From Bacteroidota bacterium (lineage in GTDB: Bacteria; Bacteroidota; Bacteroidia; B-17B0; Aurantibacillaceae), in the NCBI GenBank assembly GCA_016708845.1, contig JADJFB010000005.1:1-64000 (forward strand): a stretch of DNA of 64,000 bases, in the 5' to 3' direction. The notes below the pieces were generated by a model. That model was given only the letters and a program-made list of their open reading frames with translations, had not been told where the DNA came from and searched no databases. Both the position numbers and the translations under genes were made by a program. Of this stretch, positions 28,268 through 36,895 are shown piece after piece. Each line of letters starts with the position of its first letter. The first letter of the stretch is position 1.

Positions 28268-29082
28268 AGCATTAAACCAAAACGCATTTGAACCACTAAA
28301 ATGTTTTTAGAGAAAATTGCCATGGCTTTGTAAAAAATAACCACGTAATTTAAACTACTGCGTTTAGTACTTTCTCCTTTATAATGAATAATTTGTGTTT
28401 CGGGGAAATAATAATTTTTATAGCCTGCTTGTGTAATTCGGTAAGACAAATCGATATCTTCTCCGTACATGAAAAAAGTCTCATCCAACATGCCAATTTT
28501 ATCCAAAACCGACTTCCGCATCAACATAAAAGCACCGCTAATCACATCCATTTCACAAATTTGATCTTCTGGCAAGTAGGATAAATGGTATTTACCAAAT
28601 CGCTTTGATTTTGGAAAGAATCGTGAAAAACCAAACATCTTATAAAAAGCTACGGAGGGCGTTGGTAAGCCACGTTTTGATTCCGGGGCAAAATTACCTT
28701 GTCCGTCCAACATTTTAACCCCTAAACCACCCGCTTCGGGGTGAGCATCCATAAAAGCCAATATTTTGGTAAATGTATCTTCTTGAACCACCGTATCAGG
28801 GTTTAATAACAATACATATTCTCCTTTAGCAAGTTTAATGGCTTGGTTATTAGCCACCGAAAAGCCTGTATTCGTTTTATTAACGATTAGGTTAACTTGG
28901 GGAAATTTCTCCTTAATAAGCGTAACAGAGCCATCTACAGAGTTATTATCAACCACAAATACCTCACAAGCAATATTCTCTGATGCCTTCAGCACAGAAA
29001 ATAAGCACTGTTCAATAAAGTGCTTTACATTGTAGTTTACTACCAAAATATTACAATAAACAAAGTATTTTAAAAAGTGCAT
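28264..29082 (-). CDS. Glycosyltransferase family 2 domain (N-terminal part of split gene)
   Basis: A GT-A inverting transferase domain has VVNYNVKHFIEQCLFSVLKA, VDNNSVDGSVTLIKEKF, the metal/nucleotide motif VLLLNPDTVV at about residue 95, MDVISGAFMLMRKSVLDKIG, and MYGEDIDLSYRITQAGYKNY with the ED-D/Y acceptor motif. It resembles rhamnosyltransferase-like enzymes of surface polysaccharide synthesis, although the sugar is unknown. The last residues (NILVVQMRFGLML) come from the wrong frame after a one-base deletion in an A run. The true product continues into the membrane domain encoded at 27113-28267. Fusion of GT2 with a sugar-transferase-like membrane part suggests both act on the same lipid-linked glycan. 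Confidence 0.88.
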   Translation of the reverse strand: MHFLKYFVYCNILVVNYNVKHFIEQCLFSVLKASENIACEVFVVDNNSVDGSVTLIKEKFPQVNLIVNKTNTGFSVANNQAIKLAKGEYVLLLNPDTVVQEDTFTKILAFMDAHPEAGGLGVKMLDGQGNFAPESKRGLPTPSVAFYKMFGFSRFFPKSKRFGKYHLSYLPEDQICEMDVISGAFMLMRKSVLDKIGMLDETFFMYGEDIDLSYRITQAGYKNYYFPETQIIHYKGESTKRSSLNYVVIFYKAMAIFSKNILVVQMRFGLML

Positions 29083-29141
29083 AATAGATTAAAAAAAATT
29101 AGTAAATTCGCATTCCAAATTATTAGGTAACACTAATATTT

Positions 29142-29215
29142 GGCCCCGTAGCTCAGCTGGATAGAGCAACAGCCTTCTAAGCTGTGGGCCATTGGTTCGA
29201 ATCCAATCGGGGTCA
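29142..29215 (+). tRNA. tRNA-Arg (anticodon TCT)
   Basis: A complete cloverleaf is readable. Acceptor GGCCCCG pairs with CGGGGTC (one G-T), the D arm is GCTC...GAGC, the anticodon stem is ACAGC/GCTGT with loop CTTCTAA, and the T arm is ATTGG-TTCGAAT-CCAAT with discriminator A. CCA is not encoded. A strong terminator follows. Confidence 0.97.
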
Positions 29216-29220
29216 CGATT

Positions 29221-29261
29221 AAACAACAAAACCACTTGATTATCAAGTGGTTTTGTTGTTT
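29221..29261. terminator. Strong palindromic terminator after tRNA-Arg
   Basis: Perfect 20-bp arms (29221-29240 and 29242-29261) are flanked by A and T runs. It serves the tRNA on the plus strand and may also serve the nine-gene sulfur operon ending at 29291 on the minus strand. Confidence 0.9.
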
Positions 29262-29290
29262 TTAGAGGTTTGTAAGGATAGTTAATTATT

Positions 29291-29926
29291 TTAAAATCCA
29301 CTTAATAGTTTAATCTCATTCCTATATAAAACTAATTTTTTATCGTTTTCTAATTGCTTTAATAAACGAGAAATAACCACACGACTTGTTCCCATTTCTT
29401 CTGCAATTTGGTTATGAGATAATTGAATAGAGGATTTACCAGAAACTTTGGTTTTATTCTTCAAATATTTAATTAAACGTTCATCTAATTTATTAAAGGC
29501 AATACTTTCTAATGATTTTAAAAGCTCATTAAATCGTTGCGTAAAACTATTGAAGATATAACTTTTCCAACTTGGGTATTTAGTTAACCACTCATCTAAT
29601 TTTTCGTGAGGTATACCAATCAATTCAACACTATCTTCAGCAATGGCTTTAATTTCACTTTTCTTTGCTTCCATACAACATGTATAGGCCATGGCGCAAC
29701 TTTCGTTAGAACTTAAATAGTACAATAAAATTTCACGATCCTCTTCATCCTTGCGCATCACTCTGATGGTGCCACTTAGAATCAAAGGCATGAATTTAAT
29801 TTTTTTGCCATAATCCATAATCACATCACCTTCTTTAAAAGTCATCACATTACCAATGGCAATAATTTCATCAATTAATTTTTTTTCAAGTATTAAACTT
29901 AATTTATCTTTAATTCCTACTGACAT
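29291..29926 (-). CDS. Crp/Fnr-family transcriptional regulator, last gene of the sulfur operon
   Basis: The 211-residue protein has a cyclic-nucleotide-binding-like sensor domain (residues 10-120) and a C-terminal winged helix with recognition motif QIAEEMGTSRVVISRLLKQL (about 170-189). A cluster of three cysteines, Cys77, Cys83 and Cys84 (ESCAMAYTCCMEAKKSEIKA), sits in the sensor domain where it could respond to redox or sulfur species. No Fe-S cysteine set of true FNR is seen. It follows the SoxB-like gene by 35 bp, so it is probably transcribed with the operon. It is the best candidate to bind the GTAAC-type palindromes at 36926 and 43917. Confidence 0.88.
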   Translation of the reverse strand: MSVGIKDKLSLILEKKLIDEIIAIGNVMTFKEGDVIMDYGKKIKFMPLILSGTIRVMRKDEEDREILLYYLSSNESCAMAYTCCMEAKKSEIKAIAEDSVELIGIPHEKLDEWLTKYPSWKSYIFNSFTQRFNELLKSLESIAFNKLDERLIKYLKNKTKVSGKSSIQLSHNQIAEEMGTSRVVISRLLKQLENDKKLVLYRNEIKLLSGF

Positions 29927-29961
29927 AATTTTAGTATTTAAACAACGAATAAATTTACAGA

Positions 29962-31677
29962 TTATCTGAATTCATAGGTTGTACCTTTTAACTGTGTTAA
30001 CAAAGTTTGTGGTTCGTCGGTAGCAATTGCTCTGCCTTCCAATTTTGGTGCTACTGGCGAATGATCCTTTAAATACTCTATAATCACATCATGCATTAAC
30101 AACGGTGATTTTTTTGGATTTTTCACATGCTCAATTCTACATAACGTATCTTCTGGATCGCCTTCTCGTTCACATGCTACAATACTATATTCTTTAGCTA
30201 AATCAATTGGCTCTCCCCCTACTTTAACGGAATTGACACGTTTACCAAATTCGTTACCAATCGTAAAATTCACTTCCATACCATTGTATCTTACAAACCA
30301 ACCACCAAAACGTTTAGATGGGTCTTTAGCAAAAGCATTTTGCAATTCTTTTTCTAACCAATCCCATACTTGTTTACCAGTAACGACTGCTGTTTTTGCT
30401 TCGCTATTAACAGGCAACATATTCCATAAAAATTCTTTTGTAATAGTTGCCACTCCAGTTTTAGGGTCAACAGCTAAAGGTTGGCAAAAACGAAATCCAT
30501 TAGACAAAGCAATGTCTGGTTTAAATTTCCATTTAATCGCATCCGTTATTAAATTATCCATCGGTGTTTCCATGACGAAGTAACGTACCAAAGGAGTTGT
30601 GCTTGTTCCAATAACCGTTTGCATTTCTTTTTTAAATGGTTCAAATGCTTTATCAATCATAGTCTGCATGTTTTTATCCGCAGGATATTTTACTGGATCG
30701 ACATCTAACAATTCATATTTAGTATCTACTAATTTTCCATTCTCAATAATCAAATCTAATTTTCCCAAAAACGAACCAAATGCTCCACACTCAATTACTT
30801 TGGTGTACTTTCCTTGAATAGGAACACGCACACGTTCATGCGTATCAGCACCCATAATCACATCCACACCTTGGGCAGCTGGATTATTTGCTAAACCCAC
30901 TTGTTGTGCCAACCCCATGTGTGTAGCTACTAACACAACCGCACAACCTTCTACTTCTCTCAACAACTTAACATACTTTGCTAAATTCACTTCTGCATGG
31001 TCAAAACGTAATCCCTCGCTGTAGGCAGGCGACTGACGTTTAGGAATCAAATGATCGGTGTATCCAATCACTCCTACTTTTACTCCTGCAATATATTTTA
31101 TCCAATATGGTTGGTACACTAATTCTCCATTATCGACATCTGTAGTTTTATGCCACATGTTAGCGCAAATTTTAGCAGCATTAGCATGTCCCATATCGTA
31201 CAACATTTTCTTTTTCTTGTACACTACTTCCCAGTTTCCTGGCAACATTAAATCATATCCTAAATTATTAAAAATAGGAATTAAAGCTTCACCTTCTGTT
31301 AACGAAGCTACAGCATGTCCATGAAAATAATCGCCCCCATCATATACAATAGTATTTACAGGATTCTTTTTTCTAAATGTTTCAATCATGGTTTTTAACA
31401 CAGCCATACCTCCACGTTTTTTATAAACCGCTTGATTGTTTTCCCAAAAGAACTCATCATGCGTATTAATTTGCGAATGTATATCCGTTGTGATTAAAAA
31501 CGTAATCGTTTTTTTTGTTGGAGCTGCTGCACCATCTATTAATTCTTCTGAAACTGTGTTAGAAGCAATCACTTCTGATAAAGGATTGAAAACAGTTGCT
31601 AAACCAAGTAAAGCAGATTTTTTTAAAAAGTCTCTACGATTATCCGCAGGCGTTGGCTCGTTGTTTTTAGTTCTCAT
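29962..31677 (-). CDS. SoxB-like metallophosphoesterase / 5'-nucleotidase-family hydrolase
   Basis: The 571-residue protein has a Tat-type signal (NRRDFLKKSALLGLATVF) and two domains. The calcineurin-like metal domain shows TTDIHSQINTHDEF, DGGDYFHGHAVASLTEGEAL, LMLPGNWEVVYKKKKML, ATHMGLAQQVG and GADTHERV. The C-terminal nucleotidase domain has ETPMDNLITDAIKWKFKPDI and NGFRFCQPLA. The GNWE segment and overall order resemble SoxB, the dimanganese thiosulfohydrolase that releases sulfate from SoxYZ-bound sulfonate. No soxYZ or soxA is in the window, so its true substrate is open. An ordinary 5'-nucleotidase role is the alternative. Its sulfur-gene neighbours favour the SoxB-like reading. Confidence 0.82.
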   Translation of the reverse strand: MRTKNNEPTPADNRRDFLKKSALLGLATVFNPLSEVIASNTVSEELIDGAAAPTKKTITFLITTDIHSQINTHDEFFWENNQAVYKKRGGMAVLKTMIETFRKKNPVNTIVYDGGDYFHGHAVASLTEGEALIPIFNNLGYDLMLPGNWEVVYKKKKMLYDMGHANAAKICANMWHKTTDVDNGELVYQPYWIKYIAGVKVGVIGYTDHLIPKRQSPAYSEGLRFDHAEVNLAKYVKLLREVEGCAVVLVATHMGLAQQVGLANNPAAQGVDVIMGADTHERVRVPIQGKYTKVIECGAFGSFLGKLDLIIENGKLVDTKYELLDVDPVKYPADKNMQTMIDKAFEPFKKEMQTVIGTSTTPLVRYFVMETPMDNLITDAIKWKFKPDIALSNGFRFCQPLAVDPKTGVATITKEFLWNMLPVNSEAKTAVVTGKQVWDWLEKELQNAFAKDPSKRFGGWFVRYNGMEVNFTIGNEFGKRVNSVKVGGEPIDLAKEYSIVACEREGDPEDTLCRIEHVKNPKKSPLLMHDVIIEYLKDHSPVAPKLEGRAIATDEPQTLLTQLKGTTYEFR

Positions 31678-31708
31678 AGTTGGTGTTTAATAGAATATTA
31701 ATATACGA

Positions 31709-33136
31709 TTAAATTTTAAAATCAAGAATTAAATTAAAATTCACCATATTCACTTTATTATAAACATACTTTAAATTATTGTATGTTTCTCCTTCTTTAA
31801 TTTTATAGGCAACTAGTACTTTCAAATCCAAGCCTTTTAAAAATTTACGAAAAGAATAAGATGCATCGTAATTAATTTGATGATACGTTGGCAAACCATA
31901 TTTATTTAAACGATACTCTTTTACATCAGGTAATTGATAATATCCATAACCTAAACCTGTTTTAAATTTTCCATCAAATGCATTTAAAGAAGTTTTAATC
32001 ATAAAAGCATGAACATTCCCAATTCCTTCATTACGTTCGCGTGGCAAAAAAGTATAAAAACTTTCTTTACCCCATTCTCTTGGCATTAAATATCTTCCGT
32101 CTCCTGTAATATGTGTGTAATTTAAAGAAGTATTTGTTTTTTTATTTTTGATTCCAATTTGTGCGCTAATCACATTAGATTGTTCTCCTCTATTCATATA
32201 CGTTTTTTGCTGATTAACATTTCCTCCATTATTGATTGCATCTTGATGAACATACATAATACTTTCATAAAACTTCAATTTTTCTTTTGGTTGTTCCACA
32301 TTTACCTCTATCATGGCGGTATTCATCACATTTTCAAGTAACGAATTCCAAATATTAATTTTAATATTATTTGTTGGATTAACATAAACATTTCCTATGG
32401 CCATCCCAGAGCATCCTTCTATATGGTCATTGTAATTTGCCTTTGTACCATCTGTATTAACCCCCATGGGATAAACGCCCATTGAATGAGCGATTGAAAA
32501 CCATTTTACGGTTGAACGAGGAGAAATACTCCAAATCCACCCACCATTAAAACCAATTTTTTTTGATTCTTTAATACTTAACCAAACACCTTCTTCAATA
32601 GTAGGACGCATTCTTCCATCTTGTGGATTTAAAAATGGAGTATTTAAGTTAAACTTCCCAACCATTAAAGAACTCTTTGATAAATTGTACTTAATATATA
32701 ATTCTTCAAGTCTATCTAAATCATTTTTATTGGTATGATTATCTATATCAAATAAACCAACTTCATATCTATTACCTTGTCCTGTTAAACTATCTGGCTT
32801 ATGTAATTCGGAAGAACTTACATTATAGATAAAAAAACCGCTCACTCCTACCTGAAACCCATAAATTGGTTTAGTTAAAACACCGATACCAGCGCCTGAA
32901 GCAATCGCATAATCATCTTTTAAATTCCCTTCATTAATAGTTCCCATAACAAAAGTTCTGGTATGAGCTTCCCAATGTGCATGTAACAGACAATCTTTTA
33001 AACACAAAGAATCTTTAGCTTTCAAAGAAATATGATGGCTATCTACTCCATAATGTTGCGCATGTTCTTGAGAGAATAGGTGGGTAGTCAATAGATATAA
33101 AAATCCCATTAAATAATAGATGATATTATTTTTCAT
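31709..33136 (-). CDS. Outer-membrane porin-like protein (OprD-like barrel)
   Basis: The 475-residue protein has a signal peptide (YYLMGFLYLLTTHLFSQE). A long series of amphipathic strands follows (VGLFDIDNHTNKNDLDRLEE, LYIKYNLSKSSLMVGKFNLN, FKTGLGYGYYQLPDVKEYRL), ending with a hydrophobic strand and final aromatic pattern MVNFNLILDFKI. This fits an OprD-like substrate-specific porin of Bacteroidota. A His-rich start (EHAQHYGVDSHHISL) and a CLKDC pair follow the signal. It lies between the DsrE-like and SoxB-like genes in the operon, so it may admit small sulfur oxyanions, though that is inference. Confidence 0.72.
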   Translation of the reverse strand: MKNNIIYYLMGFLYLLTTHLFSQEHAQHYGVDSHHISLKAKDSLCLKDCLLHAHWEAHTRTFVMGTINEGNLKDDYAIASGAGIGVLTKPIYGFQVGVSGFFIYNVSSSELHKPDSLTGQGNRYEVGLFDIDNHTNKNDLDRLEELYIKYNLSKSSLMVGKFNLNTPFLNPQDGRMRPTIEEGVWLSIKESKKIGFNGGWIWSISPRSTVKWFSIAHSMGVYPMGVNTDGTKANYNDHIEGCSGMAIGNVYVNPTNNIKINIWNSLLENVMNTAMIEVNVEQPKEKLKFYESIMYVHQDAINNGGNVNQQKTYMNRGEQSNVISAQIGIKNKKTNTSLNYTHITGDGRYLMPREWGKESFYTFLPRERNEGIGNVHAFMIKTSLNAFDGKFKTGLGYGYYQLPDVKEYRLNKYGLPTYHQINYDASYSFRKFLKGLDLKVLVAYKIKEGETYNNLKYVYNKVNMVNFNLILDFKI

Positions 33137-33157
33137 GTAATTTATTTTATTAAAATA

Positions 33158-33598
33158 TTAGTTTCCTGCTTTGATGTAACTCCAGCCTTGTTCTTGTTTA
33201 CTCACAATTTCTACTATTCCTGCTGGAACAAATCCTGACACAGGAATAATTTTTGAGCGATCTACTTTTCTTTCTTTAATTGAAAATTCACAAGCATTAA
33301 ACACAACTCCTTTTTCAGTAAGTACTTTAATCTTATCTTCTACTATGGTTTTACCCGAAACTAACATATCTAATCCAGCACCATGGCAAACAACTTCTAT
33401 TTTTGTAGTTGGCGATACGCTTAAGATATTATTAAACTGTTTGATTAATTGTTTATGTGCCGTTGTATCGCCAGAAGTTAATTGAAAAATAATTTTATGC
33501 TCTGGTTTTTGATTATCTATATTAGATTGTGCATTTACTGTAAAAGAAAACAATGCCAATAATATGACTACTGATACTTTATTAAAAAATGATTTCAT
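33158..33598 (-). CDS. DsrE-like family protein, exported
   Basis: A signal peptide (FNKVSVVILLALFSFTVNAQ) precedes a DsrE/DsrF-like domain of about 120 residues: HKIIFQLTSGDTTAHKQLIK, KIEVVCHGAGLDMLVSGKTI, VVFNACEFSIKERKVDRSKI, then IIPVSGFVPAGIVEIVSKQE. The Cys in FNACE is at the position that carries sulfur in DsrE-type transferases. Family members move sulfane sulfur between thiol carriers. A periplasmic location fits the neighbouring diheme cytochrome, 5 bp upstream. Confidence 0.85.
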   Translation of the reverse strand: MKSFFNKVSVVILLALFSFTVNAQSNIDNQKPEHKIIFQLTSGDTTAHKQLIKQFNNILSVSPTTKIEVVCHGAGLDMLVSGKTIVEDKIKVLTEKGVVFNACEFSIKERKVDRSKIIPVSGFVPAGIVEIVSKQEQGWSYIKAGN

Positions 33599-33603
33599 GA
33601 TAT

Positions 33604-34722
33604 TTAGTTTTTAAATTTATACTTTACTCTTCTTCGCTTTTTCATCGCCTCCAATTTTTCCTTAATTGGTTTGTAAGGTCCATACTTATGCTGCTTTTCA
33701 TCAAAACCATCTGCATAAGGTCCAAATGGATGATCAAAAGGTTTCTCTTCAATTTTTGGCCAATCTTTTTTAATATCCTTTTTAGGACGTGTTTGTGAAT
33801 TGACAAATGCTGCTACATCCCAAGCTTCTTCATCACTTAACTGAGGGTTATTGTGACTAGCACCTAATGGCATATTGTATTTCACATACTTTGCAAAGTT
33901 TGACATACGATACAATCCTGCTCCATCGTTATAGCTGTTTTTGCCCCATAATGGTGGATACGTATATGCTGTTTTTTCGGCATTCATTAACCCTAAACCA
34001 TCTACTTGATGACAGGATTGACATTTTTCGAAATAAATAGTTTTGCCTTTTTCTGAATCAGCCGCTCTATCTAAAAATGCTAAATCTTTAAATCCTGATC
34101 CAATTGGTTTTTCTCCTTTTTTCACATCCTTACCTAACCATTTCATATACGCAACAATACCCTGCATTTCCTTCGACAAAGTATCTATGGCTTTTCCATT
34201 TAAACTGCGTTCAAAACAATCATTTACGCGTTTGTAGATATTTTCAATTGCGCCTGAACGAGCTCTGAATTTCGGATACGTTGATGCAACTGATGAATAG
34301 TTATTGCCAAATACTTTTGTGCCAGCATCCAAATGACAATTCTGACAATTCATTCCATTAGTTGATGATTTAAAAATTTTTCCATTTTGCCCATAATACT
34401 CTGATGTATGCGTAATTAAATCTTTACCATACACAATCAAATCTTTATTGGGATCCTGATCTAAAGTTGCTGCATCTGGCGCTGACCAATAATTAGTAGT
34501 ATCCTTTGGAATTAATGCTTGCTTTGCGGCTTCTGTAAATAATCCATTTTTATCTGGAATAGGAACTTCCATTTTTTTCTCAACCTTAGGTGTAGGAGCA
34601 GGAACAAACACAGCAAATAAAATAATTAAAGCAATTATAGAAACCATTAATAAAATAATAACATTTATTAGTTTACTAACAACAGGTGCTAATGGATTAT
34701 TATTTTTAGAATTCTCTTCCAT
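33604..34722 (-). CDS. Membrane-anchored diheme cytochrome c, TsdA-like (thiosulfate dehydrogenase family)
   Basis: A single N-terminal helix (VIILLMVSIIALIILFAVFV, residues 21-40) anchors the protein. There are two c-type heme sites, CQNCH at 126-130 and CQSCH at 234-238. The sequence NGMNCQNCHLDAGT and later RVNDCFERSLNG (Cys169) match TsdA, where one heme is ligated by His and Cys. Met284 in KYNMPLG is placed to ligate the second heme. TsdA joins two thiosulfates to tetrathionate or runs in reverse. The spacing of these residues resembles that known for the Allochromatium enzyme. A basic tail (KKRRRVKYKFKN) is unusual. It lies 15 bp after the YeeE gene pair in the operon. Confidence 0.85.
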   Translation of the reverse strand: MEENSKNNNPLAPVVSKLINVIILLMVSIIALIILFAVFVPAPTPKVEKKMEVPIPDKNGLFTEAAKQALIPKDTTNYWSAPDAATLDQDPNKDLIVYGKDLITHTSEYYGQNGKIFKSSTNGMNCQNCHLDAGTKVFGNNYSSVASTYPKFRARSGAIENIYKRVNDCFERSLNGKAIDTLSKEMQGIVAYMKWLGKDVKKGEKPIGSGFKDLAFLDRAADSEKGKTIYFEKCQSCHQVDGLGLMNAEKTAYTYPPLWGKNSYNDGAGLYRMSNFAKYVKYNMPLGASHNNPQLSDEEAWDVAAFVNSQTRPKKDIKKDWPKIEEKPFDHPFGPYADGFDEKQHKYGPYKPIKEKLEAMKKRRRVKYKFKN

Positions 34723-34737
34723 AACATTAATTTTAAT

Positions 34738-35151
34738 TTAGTGAGGTAATTTATCTTTTATTGCTCCGTATAAATAAGTCCCAATAATCGCAAATAAGAA
34801 AACTACAATCATCGACAAATAACCATAGCCAATATTAACTACCATTGGGCCTGGACATGCGCCACTTAAAGCCCAACCTAATCCGAAAATAGTACCGCCA
34901 ATTAAATAACGGCTTATTGATTTTTCTTTTGGATAAAATAGAATTGGGTTTCCTTTTACATCTCTTAGATTATATTTTTTAATCAAAGCCACACCAATAA
35001 CTCCAAGTGTAACAGCAGTTCCAATAATGCCATACATGTGGAATGCTTGAAAGCGGAACATTTCTTGAATTCTAAACCAAGAAAACGCTTCTGATTTAGC
35101 CATTACAATTCCGAACAAAGTACCGAGTACTAAAAATTTTAATAGTTTCAT
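34738..35151 (-). CDS. YeeE/YedE-family sulfur transport half-protein (DUF6691-like)
   Basis: The 137-residue membrane protein has four helices and the signature GWALSGACPGPMVVNIGYG, with a Cys in the channel position of YeeE/TsuA thiosulfate importers. It begins MKLLKFLVLGTLFGIVMAKS. It is the second half of a two-gene pair. The neighbour upstream carries GGCTSGHAISG. Such split pairs are common beside rhodanese and persulfide dioxygenase genes and are thought to move thiosulfate or sulfane sulfur across the inner membrane. Confidence 0.88.
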   Translation of the reverse strand: MKLLKFLVLGTLFGIVMAKSEAFSWFRIQEMFRFQAFHMYGIIGTAVTLGVIGVALIKKYNLRDVKGNPILFYPKEKSISRYLIGGTIFGLGWALSGACPGPMVVNIGYGYLSMIVVFLFAIIGTYLYGAIKDKLPH

Positions 35152-35164
35152 GTTATAGTAGTAT

Positions 35165-35722
35165 TTATAATATTAAAGGAAGTAAAACAAAAGTCATTAA
35201 TAAGCCGCCGATAAAAAATCCAACAACCGCAATTAAGGATGGTAATTGTAAGTCTGATAATCCACTAATGGCATGCCCTGATGTGCAGCCACCTGCGTAA
35301 CGCGAACCAAAACCAACCATTATTCCTCCAAGTGCTAGAATTAAAAATCCTTTTAAAGTGAATAAAGATTCGATGCTAAACAATTCGTCGGGTTGAGCCG
35401 AAGTAGGTGCAGATATTCCTAGTTTTGATAAATCAGCAATGGTGTTTTCTGAAATTTGAACTGGATTACCGTCTGATAAAAAATGACTAGCGATAAAACC
35501 TCCTAAAACAGCCCCAATTAAAAACACTAAGTTCCATATTTGAGAGCGCCAATTAAAATCGAAAAACTTTACAAATTTTCCACCTCCAGCAGCCGAACAA
35601 ATCGTTCTTAAGTTAGCTGAAAATCCAAAGGACTGTCCGAAGAAAATTAAAAGGAACATGATGGCTGAAATAAGAGCGCCAGATACCCACCATGTCCATG
35701 GTTGTTGAATAAATTCTAACAT
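35165..35722 (-). CDS. YeeE/YedE-family sulfur transport half-protein
   Basis: The 185-residue protein has five hydrophobic segments and the family motif FGSRYAGGCTSGHAISGLSD near residue 140. It opens WTWWVSGALISAIMFLLIFF. It pairs with the shorter YeeE protein 13 bp downstream. Together they equal one full-length YeeE/YedE transporter with duplicated Cys motifs. It is 5 bp after the USP gene. The substrate is probably thiosulfate or a related sulfur compound, judged from the operon. Confidence 0.88.
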   Translation of the reverse strand: MLEFIQQPWTWWVSGALISAIMFLLIFFGQSFGFSANLRTICSAAGGGKFVKFFDFNWRSQIWNLVFLIGAVLGGFIASHFLSDGNPVQISENTIADLSKLGISAPTSAQPDELFSIESLFTLKGFLILALGGIMVGFGSRYAGGCTSGHAISGLSDLQLPSLIAVVGFFIGGLLMTFVLLPLIL

Positions 35723-35727
35723 AATAA

Positions 35728-36564
35728 TTAATTTTTTAAATGATAAGAAATAATAGGTTTAAATAAATGATTGATTAATTTTTCGGTAGCACTTTGATGA
35801 AATAGACCTCCCTTACCGTGCGTTCCAATGCATACAATATCCATTTCTTGCATTTGATTAAAATGAATCACTCCATTTTCAACATCTGTATCATTTAATA
35901 CATGCTTATCGAAATTTGAAATACTATTCGCTGAAGCAAATTCATCCATTCTTGAAAAAACAGTTAGCTTATTTACATCAGATGTATCTTTTGAAATTTG
36001 TAACAAATGCACTTTAGTATTGAATGCTTTAATTAATTTATGAAGTAATGCTAAGTTTTCGTTCTTTGGATTAGAAAAATCATGAACTAATAAAATATTT
36101 TCAATGATTAAATCCGAACGATCACACATGAGTGATAATAATGGAACTGTTGATTGACGAGCAATCATTTGTGTTTCAGAGCCTGATAACTTTTCTTTTA
36201 AGCCCCAAGAACCTTTTGTTCCCATCACAATTAAATCAAAATGATTAGATTGAGCATAAGAAACTATTTTCTCCGTTAACTTACCTAACTCTAAATGAGA
36301 TTGAATATCTGAACCATATAATGTTTTTAGATTATTCAATTTTCGTTCAGCAATTGTTTTTTGAGAAACAACATAGTCCACACTAATTTCGCCACAGGTT
36401 TGAATATTTCCGTTTTTATCCATCGTTACTGTATCAGGAACACCCAATACATGTATAAAATGAATTTCAACAGGAATTTTTTCTTCCAGTTTTTTCACCA
36501 TTAGGTAAGCGTACTCTGCTTGTACCGAAAAGTCGGTTGGGATTAATACTTTTAATGATTCCAT
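35728..36564 (-). CDS. Universal stress protein, tandem UspA domains
   Basis: In 278 residues the first UspA domain (KVLIPTDFSVQAEYAYLMVK to LIVMGTKGSWGLKEKLSGSE) keeps the Gly-rich nucleotide loop. The second (IIENILLVHDFSNPKNENLA to IVCIGTHGKGGLFHQSATEK) keeps GTHGKGG. It sits 2 bp after the rhodanese gene, inside the sulfur operon. USPs next to YeeE and rhodanese genes suggest a stress role tied to sulfur or oxygen limitation. No enzymatic activity is implied. Confidence 0.85.
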   Translation of the reverse strand: MESLKVLIPTDFSVQAEYAYLMVKKLEEKIPVEIHFIHVLGVPDTVTMDKNGNIQTCGEISVDYVVSQKTIAERKLNNLKTLYGSDIQSHLELGKLTEKIVSYAQSNHFDLIVMGTKGSWGLKEKLSGSETQMIARQSTVPLLSLMCDRSDLIIENILLVHDFSNPKNENLALLHKLIKAFNTKVHLLQISKDTSDVNKLTVFSRMDEFASANSISNFDKHVLNDTDVENGVIHFNQMQEMDIVCIGTHGKGGLFHQSATEKLINHLFKPIISYHLKN

Positions 36565-36566
36565 TT

Positions 36567-36875
36567 TTATTTATATTGATTTACGTTTTGCCAGCTTCCG
36601 CCATTTGTTACATTTTTTAAACCCTTTGACTCCAGAGTGCGTTTTGCCATACCACTTCTGTTTCCACTTCTGCAGCAAGTAATCACATGATTATGGGCTT
36701 TTAACTTATCTACATTGGCGCCAACCTGCTCTAAAGGAATATTAATAGAGCCTTTTACATGCCCTGTGGCAAACTCTGCTTTGCTTCTAACATCCACAAT
36801 CACAGCTCCGTCTTTAATCAATTGAGCTAAATCAACTGTAGTAGACTTAAATAAATTTTTGAATATTGATAACAT
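36567..36875 (-). CDS. Single-domain rhodanese, first gene of the sulfur operon
   Basis: The 102-residue rhodanese domain has DGAVIVDVRSKAEFATGHVK, INIPLEQVGANVDKL and the active-site loop CRSGNRS (Cys68, preceded by Cys67). It carries sulfane sulfur as a persulfide. A hydrophobic start (MLSIFKNLFKSTTVDLAQLI) is too short for a clear signal, so it is probably cytoplasmic. It begins the nine-gene operon and is preceded by a well-formed promoter with an activator-type palindrome. Confidence 0.9.
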   Translation of the reverse strand: MLSIFKNLFKSTTVDLAQLIKDGAVIVDVRSKAEFATGHVKGSINIPLEQVGANVDKLKAHNHVITCCRSGNRSGMAKRTLESKGLKNVTNGGSWQNVNQYK

Positions 36876-36895
36876 GGTATTTCGTTTTTATGACA

